64,000 nucleotides of DNA from Denitrobaculum sp965225735. Lineage in GTDB: Bacteria > Pseudomonadota > Alphaproteobacteria > Kiloniellales > Kiloniellaceae. Both the position numbers and the translations under genes were made by a program. Positions within the stretch are counted from its first letter, which is position 1. Every line of letters starts with the position of its first letter. The notes below the pieces were generated by a model. It saw only the letters and a list, made by a program, of their open reading frames with translations, searched no databases and was not told where the DNA came from. Where the stretch lies: positions 1 to 64,000 of the forward strand of contig CBDDBN010000001.1 in the NCBI GenBank assembly GCA_965225735.1, in the 5' to 3' direction. This document shows, piece by piece, positions 33,858 through 42,907 of the stretch.

Positions 33858-34697
33858 ATGGATCGAATGATCTTCATTGCAGGAGAAGGCCATAGTGGCT
33901 CGACGCTGTTGGATATGCTTCTAAGCACAGGAGGGAAAGCGGTAAGTCTTGGGCAAACTATGTCCGTCTTGGATCGGAACGACGATGAGATGATGCGGGC
34001 ACAGTGTTCCTGTGGCCAAACAGGGGAAAACTGCGATCTATGGGGACCGGTGCTTTCAAAGACGGTCGGGTCCAGCGTGCCGATAAGCCTGCGGGAGAAG
34101 TACAAAGTTCTCATCGAGCGGGTCGATGAACTCTACGGTCCTGATACGAGTATCGTTGATTCTTCAAAGCTGATTGGGAATCTGCAAAAGATCGAATCAT
34201 TTGCAGATTTTGAGATTGTTCCGATCCAAATCATAAAGGATGTCCGCTCTTTCTCCGTGTCAATGATCGATAAAGCTATAAAACGGAACGGAAAGGCTCC
34301 TGTGCTTGAGCCGGAAAGACTGTTTCTAAACTGGTACAGGCACAACCAAAAGATCTATCGGCATCTTCAAGCTTCCAACGATTACAATTATTTCCGGGTT
34401 GTATATGAAGAGTTGGTCTTCATGACCAAGACAACCGTGGATGATATCAATGCATATCTGGGTGACAGCTACATCGACTTGGAAGGGGCTTTCAATAGCC
34501 ATGTCCTATCCGGCAATCGCATGAGGAACAAGATAGGTAGGCCTAAGGACATTCGGTATGATTTCAGGTGGTTGGCGCGATCAGAGTGGGTGCGGCCCTA
34601 TGTGATGATGCCCTTCATCAGTCGATACAACAATCAGCTCTACAAAATTCTCAATTCCAGAGATTTCAATAAATTCAATCTGTTGTATCGCGAGTAG
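33858..34697 (+). CDS. Sulfotransferase-family protein
   Basis: From the ATG at 33858 (AAGGG site upstream) the product is 279 residues. The N-terminal FIAGEGHSGSTLLDMLLSTG is the 5'-phosphosulfate loop of PAPS-dependent sulfotransferases. VDSSKLIGNLQKIESF and VPIQIIKDVRSFSVSMIDKA correspond to the middle region and the 3'-phosphate site with Arg/Ser. The in-frame extension to 33741 runs through the hairpin and looks non-coding. It probably sulfates a sugar of this island or a lipid. Confidence 0.85.
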   Translation: MDRMIFIAGEGHSGSTLLDMLLSTGGKAVSLGQTMSVLDRNDDEMMRAQCSCGQTGENCDLWGPVLSKTVGSSVPISLREKYKVLIERVDELYGPDTSIVDSSKLIGNLQKIESFADFEIVPIQIIKDVRSFSVSMIDKAIKRNGKAPVLEPERLFLNWYRHNQKIYRHLQASNDYNYFRVVYEELVFMTKTTVDDINAYLGDSYIDLEGAFNSHVLSGNRMRNKIGRPKDIRYDFRWLARSEWVRPYVMMPFISRYNNQLYKILNSRDFNKFNLLYRE

Positions 34698-34810
34698 CGG
34701 AGATTGGCTGCTTATTGGACGTTGGGCGGCCATGCTGGGTTCATTGTTGGATTGTAGCTGGGGCGATCCCCTGCCTCTCGTGGCCGGTGACCTCAGAAAT
34801 TTCTAGATAT

Positions 34811-34843
34811 CTGCAAGCCTGAGGATTATGAGCTAGCTTGCAG
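34811..34843. repeat. 8-bp inverted repeat upstream of GT4
   Basis: CTGCAAGC (34811-34818) and GCTTGCAG (34836-34843) form a perfect stem with a 17-base loop, ending 26 bp before the start codon at 34870. Confidence 0.5.
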
Positions 34844-34869
34844 TCTTATGTGGGTTGGAGCTTGGTTTT

Positions 34870-36057
34870 ATGTCACGTCACGTACTTCTTCTCGTGAATA
34901 CCTATGTGACAGAGAAGGATCCAAGGCGCGGTGCGAAATTCCGGCTACATTTGAAGGCCTATAAAGACCGCGGCTTGAAGGTTGGGCTGGTTGCCTTCAT
35001 GCAACGTGACATAAGCCTTCTGAAATGTTTGAGCAGGGGTGGGTTGATTCTGGAAGAGGAAGCTTATGGGGCGCCCGTCATAAGGAACTGCGCCTATTGG
35101 GCGCTTCCAATTCGGTCGCTGTTTTGGCGCTCGGAAGCGGATGCCGCAAAGCAGCTTGGGTTTCGCACCTTGCAACGCTATGTCAAGCTTCACGGACGGC
35201 CGGATCTCGTGCACGCGCATGGTTCTCACTGGGGTGGCATTGCGGCAAAGGTCGCTCATGAGCGGCTCGGAATCCCATATGTCGTGACCGAGCATATGAC
35301 TCGATATGCCTCGGGAATGGTCGATCCTAAGAATATGCCCTTGATGCGTGATGTGTTCGCGTCTGCGAGAATGCGAATGCCGATTGGCGAGAGCACTGGG
35401 CAGTTGTTGGAGCGCACGTTCGGGGCGGATTTCTGTCCCTGGCAAGTAGTTCCCAATATGGTCGACGATACATTGTTTTCCCGTCACGCCGAACGGGAGC
35501 CTCTGGAGCAAAGGCCGTTTGTATTCGTTTCTGCTGGCAGGTTTGATCGAATCAAGGGATTCGATATTCTGCTCGAGTCATTTGCGGCGCAATTTAAAGG
35601 ACAAAACGTTCTGCTTCGGATTGGGGGCGCCGGCCAGGAGGAGCGAGAGCTTAAAACGCTTTCCGCGAATTTGGGACTTGAAAAGCAGGTGGAGTTCCTG
35701 GGCTCTCTTAGCCGAGAACAGGTCGGAGAGGAGTTGCGGCGTGCTGATGCCTATGTGTTGGCCAGTCGACACGAAACCTTCGGCGTACCCGTTGTCGAGG
35801 CGCATGCCTCCGGATTGCCGGTCTTGGCAACTAGATGCGGCGTACATGAAAAACTGATCGACGAAACCAATGGATTGTGGGTCGAGCCTGAAAATGTAGA
35901 AGCATTGGCGCGAGGTATGCGATCGATGATTGATCGTATTTCAGATTTTAACAGAGACGCGATTCGAGAGAAATGCCTCGCGACCTATGCGCCTAACGCA
36001 GTACTGGATCTTCTAGAGACGATCTATGATGACGCTCTGCAAGAGCATGCAGCTTGA
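34870..36057 (+). CDS. Glycosyltransferase family 4
   Basis: A 395-residue GT-B protein: HVLLLVNTYVTEKDPRRGAK N-terminus, DLVHAHGSHWGGIAAKVAHE, VVTEHMTRYASG, then donor domain FVSAGRFDRIKGFDILLESF and the EX7E site SRHETFGVPVVEAHASGLP. It is a retaining enzyme with unknown donor. The ATG at 34870 is preferred to the TTG at 34855. It is followed by a 195-bp gap with nested hairpins. Confidence 0.9.
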   Translation: MSRHVLLLVNTYVTEKDPRRGAKFRLHLKAYKDRGLKVGLVAFMQRDISLLKCLSRGGLILEEEAYGAPVIRNCAYWALPIRSLFWRSEADAAKQLGFRTLQRYVKLHGRPDLVHAHGSHWGGIAAKVAHERLGIPYVVTEHMTRYASGMVDPKNMPLMRDVFASARMRMPIGESTGQLLERTFGADFCPWQVVPNMVDDTLFSRHAEREPLEQRPFVFVSAGRFDRIKGFDILLESFAAQFKGQNVLLRIGGAGQEERELKTLSANLGLEKQVEFLGSLSREQVGEELRRADAYVLASRHETFGVPVVEAHASGLPVLATRCGVHEKLIDETNGLWVEPENVEALARGMRSMIDRISDFNRDAIREKCLATYAPNAVLDLLETIYDDALQEHAA

Positions 36058-36125
36058 GTCCTTGTCGGTGATCTGTTCGCAAGCCCCTCGAGGCCAGGTC
36101 AGGGCAAGTGGATTTCGCGAGTTTC

Positions 36126-36213
36126 GGGCATGGCCAACTTCGATCAGTGAAGTTGGAGACCTGGCGATCATGCCCCTGAGTAAGGTCTGTGGTGTTAGAC
36201 CGCGGATACGCGG
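36126..36213. repeat. Nested and competing hairpins before the double glycosyltransferase
   Basis: Outer stem GGGCATG (36126-36132) / CATGCCC (36169-36175) encloses CCAACTTC (36134-36141) / GAAGTTGG (36149-36156). Downstream, GGTCT (36184-36188) / AGACC (36197-36201) and CCGCG (36200-36204) / CGCGG (36209-36213) share bases and cannot form together. The whole lies in the leader of the gene starting at 36253. It resembles an attenuator or structured leader, but no ligand class is recognised. Confidence 0.5.
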
Positions 36214-36252
36214 ATCCCGCGGCGTCATCATCCAAGATGCGGACTGTGTGCT

Positions 36253-38484
36253 GTGACAAGCATTAAGCCGAAACGAGTCTGCTTCCCTTTTGTGGGTGAT
36301 ACCATTGGCGGCAGTCATCTCTCAGCTTTGCTGTTAATCGATGCATTGGACCGCAGTGAATTCGATCCTGTTATTGCGCTGCACCAAGAGGGGCCTTTTG
36401 CAGAATATCTGTCGGCGCGCAACATACGCTACCTTCTTGCACCCAAGGTCGACTATGCAACCAAAGGACCGATGTACAAGCGGTTCTGGGTCATGCTGTG
36501 TTGTGCCCGGAAACTGGTGCCGTTTCTGAGGCGCGAAGGCATCGGCATTGTGCATACGAACGACGTGCGGATGCACTTGACCTGGGGGCTGTCCGCCCGT
36601 TTGGCGGGGGCAAAATTCGTTTGGCATCAGCGTACGCGTGTTGCGCTGGGCAGGGCAGCTTACTTCGGGCTCTTGGCCAACGTTCTGTTTGTCATCTCAG
36701 ACTATTGTCGCAATGGATATGCAGGAATTCTTAACCGCAAGGCTCAGAAGCTGCGCAACCCCGTTTCCGTTAAGAGTGCGCCTGTCGAGAAACAGTGCGC
36801 CCGCGAGCAAATTCGTCATGAGATCGGTGCGCCCGCGGCGGTGAAAATTGTCGGGTTCGTAGGGAATTTAAGGGATCAGAAACGGCCAGAGATCTTTATC
36901 CGGGCTGCGGCCGCGCTCAGAGACCATTACGGCGCCAGAGTAAAGTGCCTGCTGTTCGGTGAAGAGCGCATGCCGACAGCTGCGCAATTGCGTGAGTTGA
37001 TTGCTGAACTGGGCCTGGAGGACATTTGCCTTTTTATGGGCAGCCGATTTCCGGTTGAACCCTGGCTCGCAGGCTGTGATCTGATTATGACGCCAGCGGT
37101 CAATGAAGGTTACGGGCGTGTCCTGATCGAGGCGATGATTGTGGGGACGCCCGTTGTTGCCAGCAATGATGCGGGCCACAAGGAAATTATCGAGGACGGC
37201 GTCAATGGGTACCTGGTGGCCCCCGACAATCCTTCTGCGTTCGCCGATGCGGCAATCGAGTTGCTGGACAACCCGAAGGTAGCTGCAGGAATCGCCGAGA
37301 CTGCGCAACAACCCGCTATTGAGCTTCACTCGCCGCAGCAGCACACTAAAACGGTCCAGAGGTGCTACAGCAATTTGTTCGAGAAGCAGCCTGGTGGGAA
37401 GAGCGAGGCCGATATCACCTTCATCATTCATGATATGAGGGGTGGGGGGGCTCAGCGCGTTGCTCTGAACCTGATGCGGGTTTGGATAGATCAGGGTAAG
37501 CGCGTTCAACTGATCACATGGTTAGCGGAAGACACAGATTTTTTCGAGCTGCCGGCTGGGGTGCGACGTACAGTCATCGGCCCGAAACCACTGAACGCCG
37601 GGCGGTTGGCTGCGCATGTCTTCAATTTAAAGGCCATCGGCAGAATTCGGCAAGAGCTGCGCGCCAACTCGCCGAAGGCCGTCGTCTCTTTCATTACGGT
37701 CACGAACATCTTCGTTATTTTGGCCGCAGCCGGATTGGGTCGCAGGCTCATTATCTCGGAACGAAACGACCCGACAAGGCAGAACGCCGGGCTCATATGG
37801 GGGACTTTGAGACGGTTATTGTACCGCTTTGCGGACGTGGTTACGGCAAATACGGCCCATGCCGTTGAAGCCATGACAGGATACGTCCCGCGAAAAAAGC
37901 TGAGAGTGGTTCATAATCCGGTTGTAATCCCTGATTCTGCGGATAACTCAACCCGCTCGCCAACTGTTCTGAATGTCGGTCGGCTTGTGCCCCAGAAGAA
38001 CCAGGGCTTGATTATCTCCGCGCTGAAGCTGCTGGGCGAAACGGCACTTGATTGGCGTTTGGAGATTCTGGGTGAAGGCCCCTTGCGGACCGGATTGACC
38101 GAACAAGCCCGGGCCGATGGCTTGGAGGAGAGGGTTGCGATGCCCGGTTCGGTGTCAGATCCCGATGCGCACTATAAAGCCGCGGGCATATTTGTTTTGA
38201 GTTCTGCCTATGAAGGGACTCCAAACGTATTGCTTGAAGCAATGTCGCACGGACTGTCCTGTATTGTTTCCGATTCCTTGCCCGGTGCGCTGGAGTACGT
38301 CGAACACGATGTATCCGGCCTTGTGTTTCGATCTGGCGATGCGGCACATTTAGCCGAATGTCTCGCAATGCTGATGGAGCGAGAGGACCTTCGTCACCGC
38401 TTGGGCGCTGAAGCGCGCCGGAGAGTGGAAGATTACTCGGTTGAGAAGGTTGCTGCACAGTGGGACGAGCTGCTGTTTTCGTGA
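36253..38484 (+). CDS. Two-domain fusion of family-4 glycosyltransferases
   Basis: The 743-residue protein contains two complete GT-B glycosyltransferases. Unit 1 (about residues 7-365) opens VCFPFVGDTIGGSHLSALLL and has FVGNLRDQKRPEIFIRAAAA and PAVNEGYGRVLIEAMIVGTP. Unit 2 (about 382-740) opens ITFIIHDMRGGGAQRVALNL and has LNVGRLVPQKNQGLIISALK and SSAYEGTPNVLLEAMSHGLS. Each keeps its EX7E region, so both may be active and add two successive sugars. The frame is continuous, with a short linker near 370. The start is GTG at 36253. Confidence 0.9.
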   Translation: MTSIKPKRVCFPFVGDTIGGSHLSALLLIDALDRSEFDPVIALHQEGPFAEYLSARNIRYLLAPKVDYATKGPMYKRFWVMLCCARKLVPFLRREGIGIVHTNDVRMHLTWGLSARLAGAKFVWHQRTRVALGRAAYFGLLANVLFVISDYCRNGYAGILNRKAQKLRNPVSVKSAPVEKQCAREQIRHEIGAPAAVKIVGFVGNLRDQKRPEIFIRAAAALRDHYGARVKCLLFGEERMPTAAQLRELIAELGLEDICLFMGSRFPVEPWLAGCDLIMTPAVNEGYGRVLIEAMIVGTPVVASNDAGHKEIIEDGVNGYLVAPDNPSAFADAAIELLDNPKVAAGIAETAQQPAIELHSPQQHTKTVQRCYSNLFEKQPGGKSEADITFIIHDMRGGGAQRVALNLMRVWIDQGKRVQLITWLAEDTDFFELPAGVRRTVIGPKPLNAGRLAAHVFNLKAIGRIRQELRANSPKAVVSFITVTNIFVILAAAGLGRRLIISERNDPTRQNAGLIWGTLRRLLYRFADVVTANTAHAVEAMTGYVPRKKLRVVHNPVVIPDSADNSTRSPTVLNVGRLVPQKNQGLIISALKLLGETALDWRLEILGEGPLRTGLTEQARADGLEERVAMPGSVSDPDAHYKAAGIFVLSSAYEGTPNVLLEAMSHGLSCIVSDSLPGALEYVEHDVSGLVFRSGDAAHLAECLAMLMEREDLRHRLGAEARRRVEDYSVEKVAAQWDELLFS

Positions 38485-38727
38485 CGCATTCCGGCGCTAC
38501 CCTCGGAGAAATGGTGGAAAACTTGCACGAGATCCACCGAACTTGATTGAGTGATTGCAGTTATCGGAGGAACCCTGAATGCCTTTTTTGATATAACTGC
38601 TCTCGCAGCATCCGGCGATATGCCGCCGATGACAAGGAGCGGGCGGCCCCGCAGATGATGGTGGCGGTTCGAGTTTTCATCTCTTTTTTTGCTGTCGTGA
38701 CAGCGAAGTTTTGTCGAACTGGCGCTC

Positions 38728-40728
38728 GTGGAAAGACATAAGTTCAAACATTCTTCCTCTTTTTACACTGCGGCTGTACTGCTTGCTGGACTGTTGCTGT
38801 TTGTGTTTGTTGCGGCTGGCGCCCCGCTGTATCAGGCGTTCCTCGGCGACGATTCCCGAACTTGGATCCCTATCGTTGGCCTGGATGCTTATCCGAGTGA
38901 CGAGTATTACGCGATGGAGATTGTTGCCTCCATCATTCATGCGGGAGAGATACCGGTCACCGAGAGCCAGGCGGCGGAAATACTGCCGCAGTGGGAAAGA
39001 AAGCGATTCTCCACGCTCTCGACCGCAGCGGCTTTTTCATTCCTTATGGACGAAATCCGGTACGCGCTTTTGTCTAGCCTGGTCGTAACGGGGATAGCTT
39101 ACTTTCTGATACCGGTATTGGGCTTCTGGCTCTTAACCGGCAATCCGCTGTCGGGACTCTTTCCTGCCATCTTGTTTTATATCTGGCCAAATATCTGGTC
39201 GCTTCTGTCCAACCTCGATCCCTGGCTCGCAAATGGCTGGTTCTTGCGATGGCTGGCTGAATTCACCGATCGGGCCGGCCAGGTTTTCTATTTCATTGCC
39301 GAGCTTCGAAAGCCCGAGTACGTCACGCAGACACTTCGCTTTCCCTTTCCAGGGATAGCGTTTCTGCAATTGTCTCTGTTTTTCTTTTGCCTGATCGCTT
39401 TGGTTCCCAAGACGACAGTGCTGCGCGTGCTGCTGTTAGCATCCGCCGGTTACTGGATCTTGTTCAGCTATCAGCCGGTTCTCGTCATCGCCTGCTTTTC
39501 CGTTATGGCGGTGTTCTGCGTTTGTCTCATCCATAGAGACTTCAAATTATCAGCTCTGTACATGATCCTTGGCCTCGCCATGCTGTCGTACCTTCTGATC
39601 AGCGGGTACCGTGAAGGCGTGGTGGCCGATATGCAGTCCCATGCCGTCGTCGCGCATCTGATCGGGGACGCCGCTGGAAACGTCGTGCCGAGTATTTCAC
39701 TCAGCGGCGTTTGGCAGGTTTTGTTTAACCGCTACAGCATCAGCGCGCTTTTCTGTCTTGCGATCGTTTGGCGCCACCGCACTCTGAGATACTTTGTGCT
39801 GACGACACTGTTCGTTTGCCTGTTCGTGAAAGCCAGTGCGCTGTTCGAAATTCTTCCGGCGACCTACGGCCGTCGATTAGAACGGCGTGGCATCGATCCG
39901 ATCTGGATGCTGACTTTGGGGGTTAGCCTCTGGCACGGCTGGACCCTCTCGACCGATAAGCTGTCCTCTCGCTTGACGCGCCAGTCTGTTCGGATTGCGG
40001 GTGTATCCGTCGCCTCTGCGGCGATCGTGTTTCCTGCAGCCTCGTTCTGGAACTTCGCATCTCAAAAGGATGTGGCGGACAGCTACTCTATACCTAACGC
40101 GCAATGGGAAGCGATCCGTTGGCTCGATGAAGCTGCGTCTGACACGGACAAGATTGTCACCGCGGACTGGCTCGACTTGCACTATGTTCGCATTTTCAGT
40201 GGCAAGCCGACATCATTTGCCACCATCATGAACAGCGGAAGACACCCAGATGACGAGATCCGCGACTATGTGGCTTCGCTCAAAGCGCTTGGGTTCTCCT
40301 CGACTGACGTCGTCGAACTTTTCCGGCAGTCGGCAGGTGCTTACCAGTCTTACCGCGAAGACTATCTGCGGTATCGCCGTGAGCGCGGTGCGGCGGAGCA
40401 CCCTTTGAGCTTTCGGGACAGTCCCGAAATCTTCGATGCAGCCTGGATATACAGTGCGATGATGCGCCCGAAATGGTTCCCGGATGGTTTGGGGACGGCA
40501 AAACTCGAGAGTGCGTCGGTCGTCTCGGAAGCCTTCCTGGATCGCGTTTTGACGCTCTATCGAGAACTGCCACTGGAACAGGACAATCCGGCATTCAACG
40601 GCCAGGTTTTTTACCTCCTCCACAATTCAGATATTGAAAAAACGGCCAATCCTGCTTGGCGTGCCTGTCCTGAGTCATTCAAGAACGCGCAGTACCGTAT
40701 CTTCGCCTGTGCGGGGCGGACGCAATAG
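38728..40728 (+). CDS. Large polytopic membrane protein of unknown function
   Basis: A 666-residue protein with an N-terminal span (residues ~13-33), an outside loop, then about nine more hydrophobic segments up to about 435, and a soluble C-terminal region of ~220 residues (starting about SYSIPNAQWEAIRWLDEAAS). The layout recalls GT-C glycosyltransferases or polymerases: an acidic first loop (FLGDDSRTWIPIVGLDAYPS) and a large extracytoplasmic tail. No family could be named. Start GTG at 38728 is uncertain. It lies between the double glycosyltransferase and the GDP-sugar genes, so it is a candidate polymerase or ligase. Confidence 0.75.
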   Translation: MERHKFKHSSSFYTAAVLLAGLLLFVFVAAGAPLYQAFLGDDSRTWIPIVGLDAYPSDEYYAMEIVASIIHAGEIPVTESQAAEILPQWERKRFSTLSTAAAFSFLMDEIRYALLSSLVVTGIAYFLIPVLGFWLLTGNPLSGLFPAILFYIWPNIWSLLSNLDPWLANGWFLRWLAEFTDRAGQVFYFIAELRKPEYVTQTLRFPFPGIAFLQLSLFFFCLIALVPKTTVLRVLLLASAGYWILFSYQPVLVIACFSVMAVFCVCLIHRDFKLSALYMILGLAMLSYLLISGYREGVVADMQSHAVVAHLIGDAAGNVVPSISLSGVWQVLFNRYSISALFCLAIVWRHRTLRYFVLTTLFVCLFVKASALFEILPATYGRRLERRGIDPIWMLTLGVSLWHGWTLSTDKLSSRLTRQSVRIAGVSVASAAIVFPAASFWNFASQKDVADSYSIPNAQWEAIRWLDEAASDTDKIVTADWLDLHYVRIFSGKPTSFATIMNSGRHPDDEIRDYVASLKALGFSSTDVVELFRQSAGAYQSYREDYLRYRRERGAAEHPLSFRDSPEIFDAAWIYSAMMRPKWFPDGLGTAKLESASVVSEAFLDRVLTLYRELPLEQDNPAFNGQVFYLLHNSDIEKTANPAWRACPESFKNAQYRIFACAGRTQ

Positions 40729-41026
40729 AATGGATTGTGTATCACGCTGACGGGTTCTGTGATGTGGTCGGGTAGACACTTTTGTCGCTCCCGAGGTGTT
40801 GTTACACCGCCGTCGAACGCCTGCCGGTTGGACATTGCAATGGTCGGAGGTGTCATCTACAAGTCGGTGTTTTTCAGGCTGCCTTGACATCCTGAAGGGC
40901 TGTGACTAACAACGCGCGCAGTTGTTCCGATAAAGAGCCTACGCGCTCTTCATAGATCGACGCCTTCGTCGCAGAGTCGGCGCAAAGGTCGCGGCTGACG
41001 ACACGGGTATTTGGATAGCATCCTGT

Positions 41027-42097
41027 ATGGATAAGATTGCATTTATTACGGGTATTACAGGTCAGGATGGTGCTTACCTCGCTGAGAACCTGCTCAAAAA
41101 CGGCTATATTGTCCATGGTCTGAAGCGTCGGTCTTCGTCCTTTAACACAGGCCGTATCGAACACCTCTACCGCGACAGGCATGTCCCGGGCACGCGCCTC
41201 TTCCTGCATTACGGCGACATGGTCGATCCCATGAGCATCATGCGCCTGTTGAGCGATATTCAGCCGACCGAAATCTACAACTTAGCGGCGCAATCGCACG
41301 TTCATGTGAGTTTCGAGACGCCGGACTATACAGCTAACGCGGACGCCATGGGGACCCTCCGTCTTCTGGAGGCCATTCGGATCCTGAAGATTACCGATAG
41401 AACCAAGTTCTATCAGGCGTCAACGTCCGAGATGTATGGGAACTCCGATCAAAGTCCGCAAAACGAAGAAACACCCCTTGCGCCGCGCAGCCCCTACGCG
41501 GCGGCAAAACTCTTTGCCTATTGGTGCACGCGCAACTACCGCGAGTCGGAGGGGCTGCATGCGTCGAACGGCATTCTCTTCAACCACGAGAGTCCAATTC
41601 GCGGTGAAACCTTTGTAACCCGGAAGATTACAAGGGCCGTGGCGGCGATCGAAGCTGGATTGCAGGACTGCCTCTACGTCGGAAACCTCAATTCCAAACG
41701 CGACTGGGGACATGCGCGCGATTACGTTGAGGGCATGCGCCTCATGCTGCAGCAGGAAAAACCCGACGATTATGTCCTCGCGACCGGTGAAGCCCATTCG
41801 GTGCGAGAGTTCATCGAACTGGCATTCGCCGAAGTTGACAGGGAGATCGAGTGGGAAGGCGAGGGAGTCGAGGAGACTGGTCGCGACCGTCGCTCGGGCA
41901 GTGTCCTGGTGAAGGTGCTGGCTGAGTATTTCCGGCCCTTGGAGGTGCATCATCTTCTTGGAGACGCGTCAAAGGCGAAGGCGGTCTTAGGCTGGGAACC
42001 GAAGATCAGGTTTCGCGATCTGGTCAAGGAGATGGTCAGGGAAGATCGAAAGGCGCTTAAAGCCGAAGCCGCCACAGCCGAATCAGTGGCGCTTTGA
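41027..42097 (+). CDS. gmd: GDP-mannose 4,6-dehydratase
   Basis: This 356-residue SDR has AFITGITGQDGAYLAENLLK, the RRSSSFNTGRIEHLYRD loop, NLAAQSHVHVSFETPDYTAN and the catalytic SPYAAAKLFAYW (Tyr-x3-Lys) plus FNHESPIRGETFVTRKIT. It makes GDP-4-keto-6-deoxy-D-mannose from GDP-mannose. No GDP-fucose synthase or GDP-rhamnose reductase is seen in the window. A perosamine-synthase-like aminotransferase and a C-methyltransferase follow instead. A small inverted repeat (40933-40938/40945-40950) lies in the 298-bp leader. Confidence 0.96.
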   Translation: MDKIAFITGITGQDGAYLAENLLKNGYIVHGLKRRSSSFNTGRIEHLYRDRHVPGTRLFLHYGDMVDPMSIMRLLSDIQPTEIYNLAAQSHVHVSFETPDYTANADAMGTLRLLEAIRILKITDRTKFYQASTSEMYGNSDQSPQNEETPLAPRSPYAAAKLFAYWCTRNYRESEGLHASNGILFNHESPIRGETFVTRKITRAVAAIEAGLQDCLYVGNLNSKRDWGHARDYVEGMRLMLQQEKPDDYVLATGEAHSVREFIELAFAEVDREIEWEGEGVEETGRDRRSGSVLVKVLAEYFRPLEVHHLLGDASKAKAVLGWEPKIRFRDLVKEMVREDRKALKAEAATAESVAL

Positions 42098-42184
42098 TGA
42101 CCAAGGCCGGGCGAAGCGCTGCGAAGCCGGAAAGCGCTGCCAGCCGCTTGTGTCGGCATCAATGCGTAGAGTTTGGGTGAGAGG

Positions 42185-42901
42185 ATGCCGAAGTTCACCG
42201 CATCGATCATCCTTCCGACTTACAACGAGAAGGACAACATCGGGCCTCTGATTTCGTCACTTGTGGAGGCGTTCGATGGTCTGGATTTTGAGATCCTCGT
42301 TGTCGACGATCAAAGTCCGGATGGGACAGCCGAGGTTGTCAGGCAACTATTCGGACAAGACGACCGCGTCAAGAGTATCGTCCGGCCGTCTAATCCGGGG
42401 CTGGCGTTCTCGATCGAAGAAGGCCTGCAAAAGGCGAGCGGCGATATTCTCGTGGTGATGGATACCGACTTCAATCACAAGCCTGAGGACGCCGTTACGC
42501 TCTTTAATGTCTGCCAGCACGTCGATGTTGTTGTCGGGTCTCGGTTTATTTTCGGTGGCGGCATGCCGAACCGGATCCGCTATTGGCTTAGCTTCTGGTA
42601 CAACATGATGCTCTGGGCGCTGATTGGGACCCGTGTTCACGAAAACCTCAGTGGGTTCTTCGCAATCAAGAAGGTGGCCATGGACCGCCTCGACGGTAGT
42701 AAGATCTTTTGGGGTTACGGGGACTATTTCTTTCGGCTCTTGCTAAGGACGCAAAAGGCGAACCTGCGGCATGTCCAGGTGCCGATTACCTATGGGGACC
42801 GACTCTCCGGAGATTCGAAAACCAGATTTTTTGCGGTTTTTGCGAAGTACACGCTCGCGGCTCTGGATATCACCGTGAAAAAAATTACCAAAAAGTGGTA
42901 A
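42185..42901 (+). CDS. Glycosyltransferase family 2, polyprenol-phosphate mannosyltransferase-like
   Basis: A 238-residue GT-A enzyme: ASIILPTYNEKDNIGPLISS, ILVVDDQSPDGTAEVVRQLF, ILVVMDTDFNHKPEDAVTLF and VVVGSRFIFGGG, the DPM1/GtrB-type pattern. It ends without a clear C-terminal membrane pair. It would load a sugar, probably mannose or a derivative, on polyprenyl phosphate. The ATG at 42185 is chosen over the TTG at 42173 because of the GAGAGG site before it. It ends 6 bp before the C-methyltransferase gene. Confidence 0.88.
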   Translation: MPKFTASIILPTYNEKDNIGPLISSLVEAFDGLDFEILVVDDQSPDGTAEVVRQLFGQDDRVKSIVRPSNPGLAFSIEEGLQKASGDILVVMDTDFNHKPEDAVTLFNVCQHVDVVVGSRFIFGGGMPNRIRYWLSFWYNMMLWALIGTRVHENLSGFFAIKKVAMDRLDGSKIFWGYGDYFFRLLLRTQKANLRHVQVPITYGDRLSGDSKTRFFAVFAKYTLAALDITVKKITKKW

Positions 42902-42907
42902 CTCGAA

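Noticed and set aside
42120..42150. Two AAGCGCTGC direct copies before the DPM1-like gene
   Set aside because: Nine-base repeat in a GC-rich gap, not associated with a promoter; likely chance.
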